In this document: positions 31,779 to 31,851 of the stretch, one piece after another
Layout: each line of letters starts with the position of its first letter
How positions within the stretch are numbered: position 1 is the stretch's first letter
Source: Priapulus caudatus
Lineage: Eukaryota; Priapulida; Priapulimorpha; Priapulimorphida; Priapulidae
Assembly: GCF_000485595.1 (NCBI RefSeq)
Contig: NW_014578099.1
Location: 45,814-77,664, forward strand
Reading direction: 5' to 3'
DNA length: 31,851 nt
Translations under genes and position numbers: made by a program
The notes under the pieces: model-generated
Database searches by the model: none
The model's input: only the letters and a program-made list of their open reading frames with translations
What the model was told of the DNA's origin: nothing

Positions 31779-31851
31779 TTAAGAGGCATGATGGAGAGCT
31801 CCACTAAAAAATCACACCCTTAAGAGGCATGATGGAGAGCTCCACTAAAAA
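31779..31851. repeat. 41-bp tandem repeat at window edge
   Basis: ttaagaggcatgatggagag starts at 31779 and again at 31820. The second copy is identical as far as the window extends. The array may continue beyond the window. Confidence 0.9.

Overview
The window is animal nuclear DNA. It is intron-rich and AT-rich, with GT-AG introns (plus two GC-AG introns), metazoan gene families, many small inverted-repeat elements and short TTAGGG-type telomeric runs. It suits a marine invertebrate bilaterian assembled from a repeat-rich genome; I cannot name the species. There is one run of 11 Ns (19286-19296).

Layout. 1-960: intergenic, with a GGCGAG-iterated patch. 960-2640: a decayed Mutator-like (MULE) transposase on the + strand, led by a 40-bp tandem duplication. 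3331-6455: a complete six-exon APH-1 gene (+), a gamma-secretase subunit of 252 aa. 6456-9040: APH-1 3' region and convergent intergenic DNA. 9069-9224: a palindromic 34-bp tandem repeat. 9352-29305: a TBC1D8/TBC1D9-type Rab GTPase-activating protein gene (-), for which I place 27 coding exons with consistent splice phases. It carries two GRAM domains, a TBC domain with both catalytic fingers, an EF-hand and a conserved C-terminal motif. Its 5'-most exon (start Met) and one short GRAM1 exon were not found. 29306-31851: upstream sequence with a repeat copy, two YY1-type sites and short tandem repeats.

The introns of the RabGAP gene hold most of the unusual structure: a 33/44-bp minisatellite flanked by a partial copy of the neighbouring exon's donor end, a multi-level foldback element, a 77-bp polypurine tandem, a nested element carrying (GGGTTA)3, a hAT-like MITE with an intact 8-bp target duplication, a 430-bp MITE, and a 150-bp palindrome.

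The two protein-coding genes are convergent and functionally unrelated: one is intramembrane proteolysis, the other endosomal Rab regulation. I found no operon, CRISPR array, rRNA or tRNA, and no evidence for a new multi-gene system. The points most worth checking concern splicing and repeat biology.
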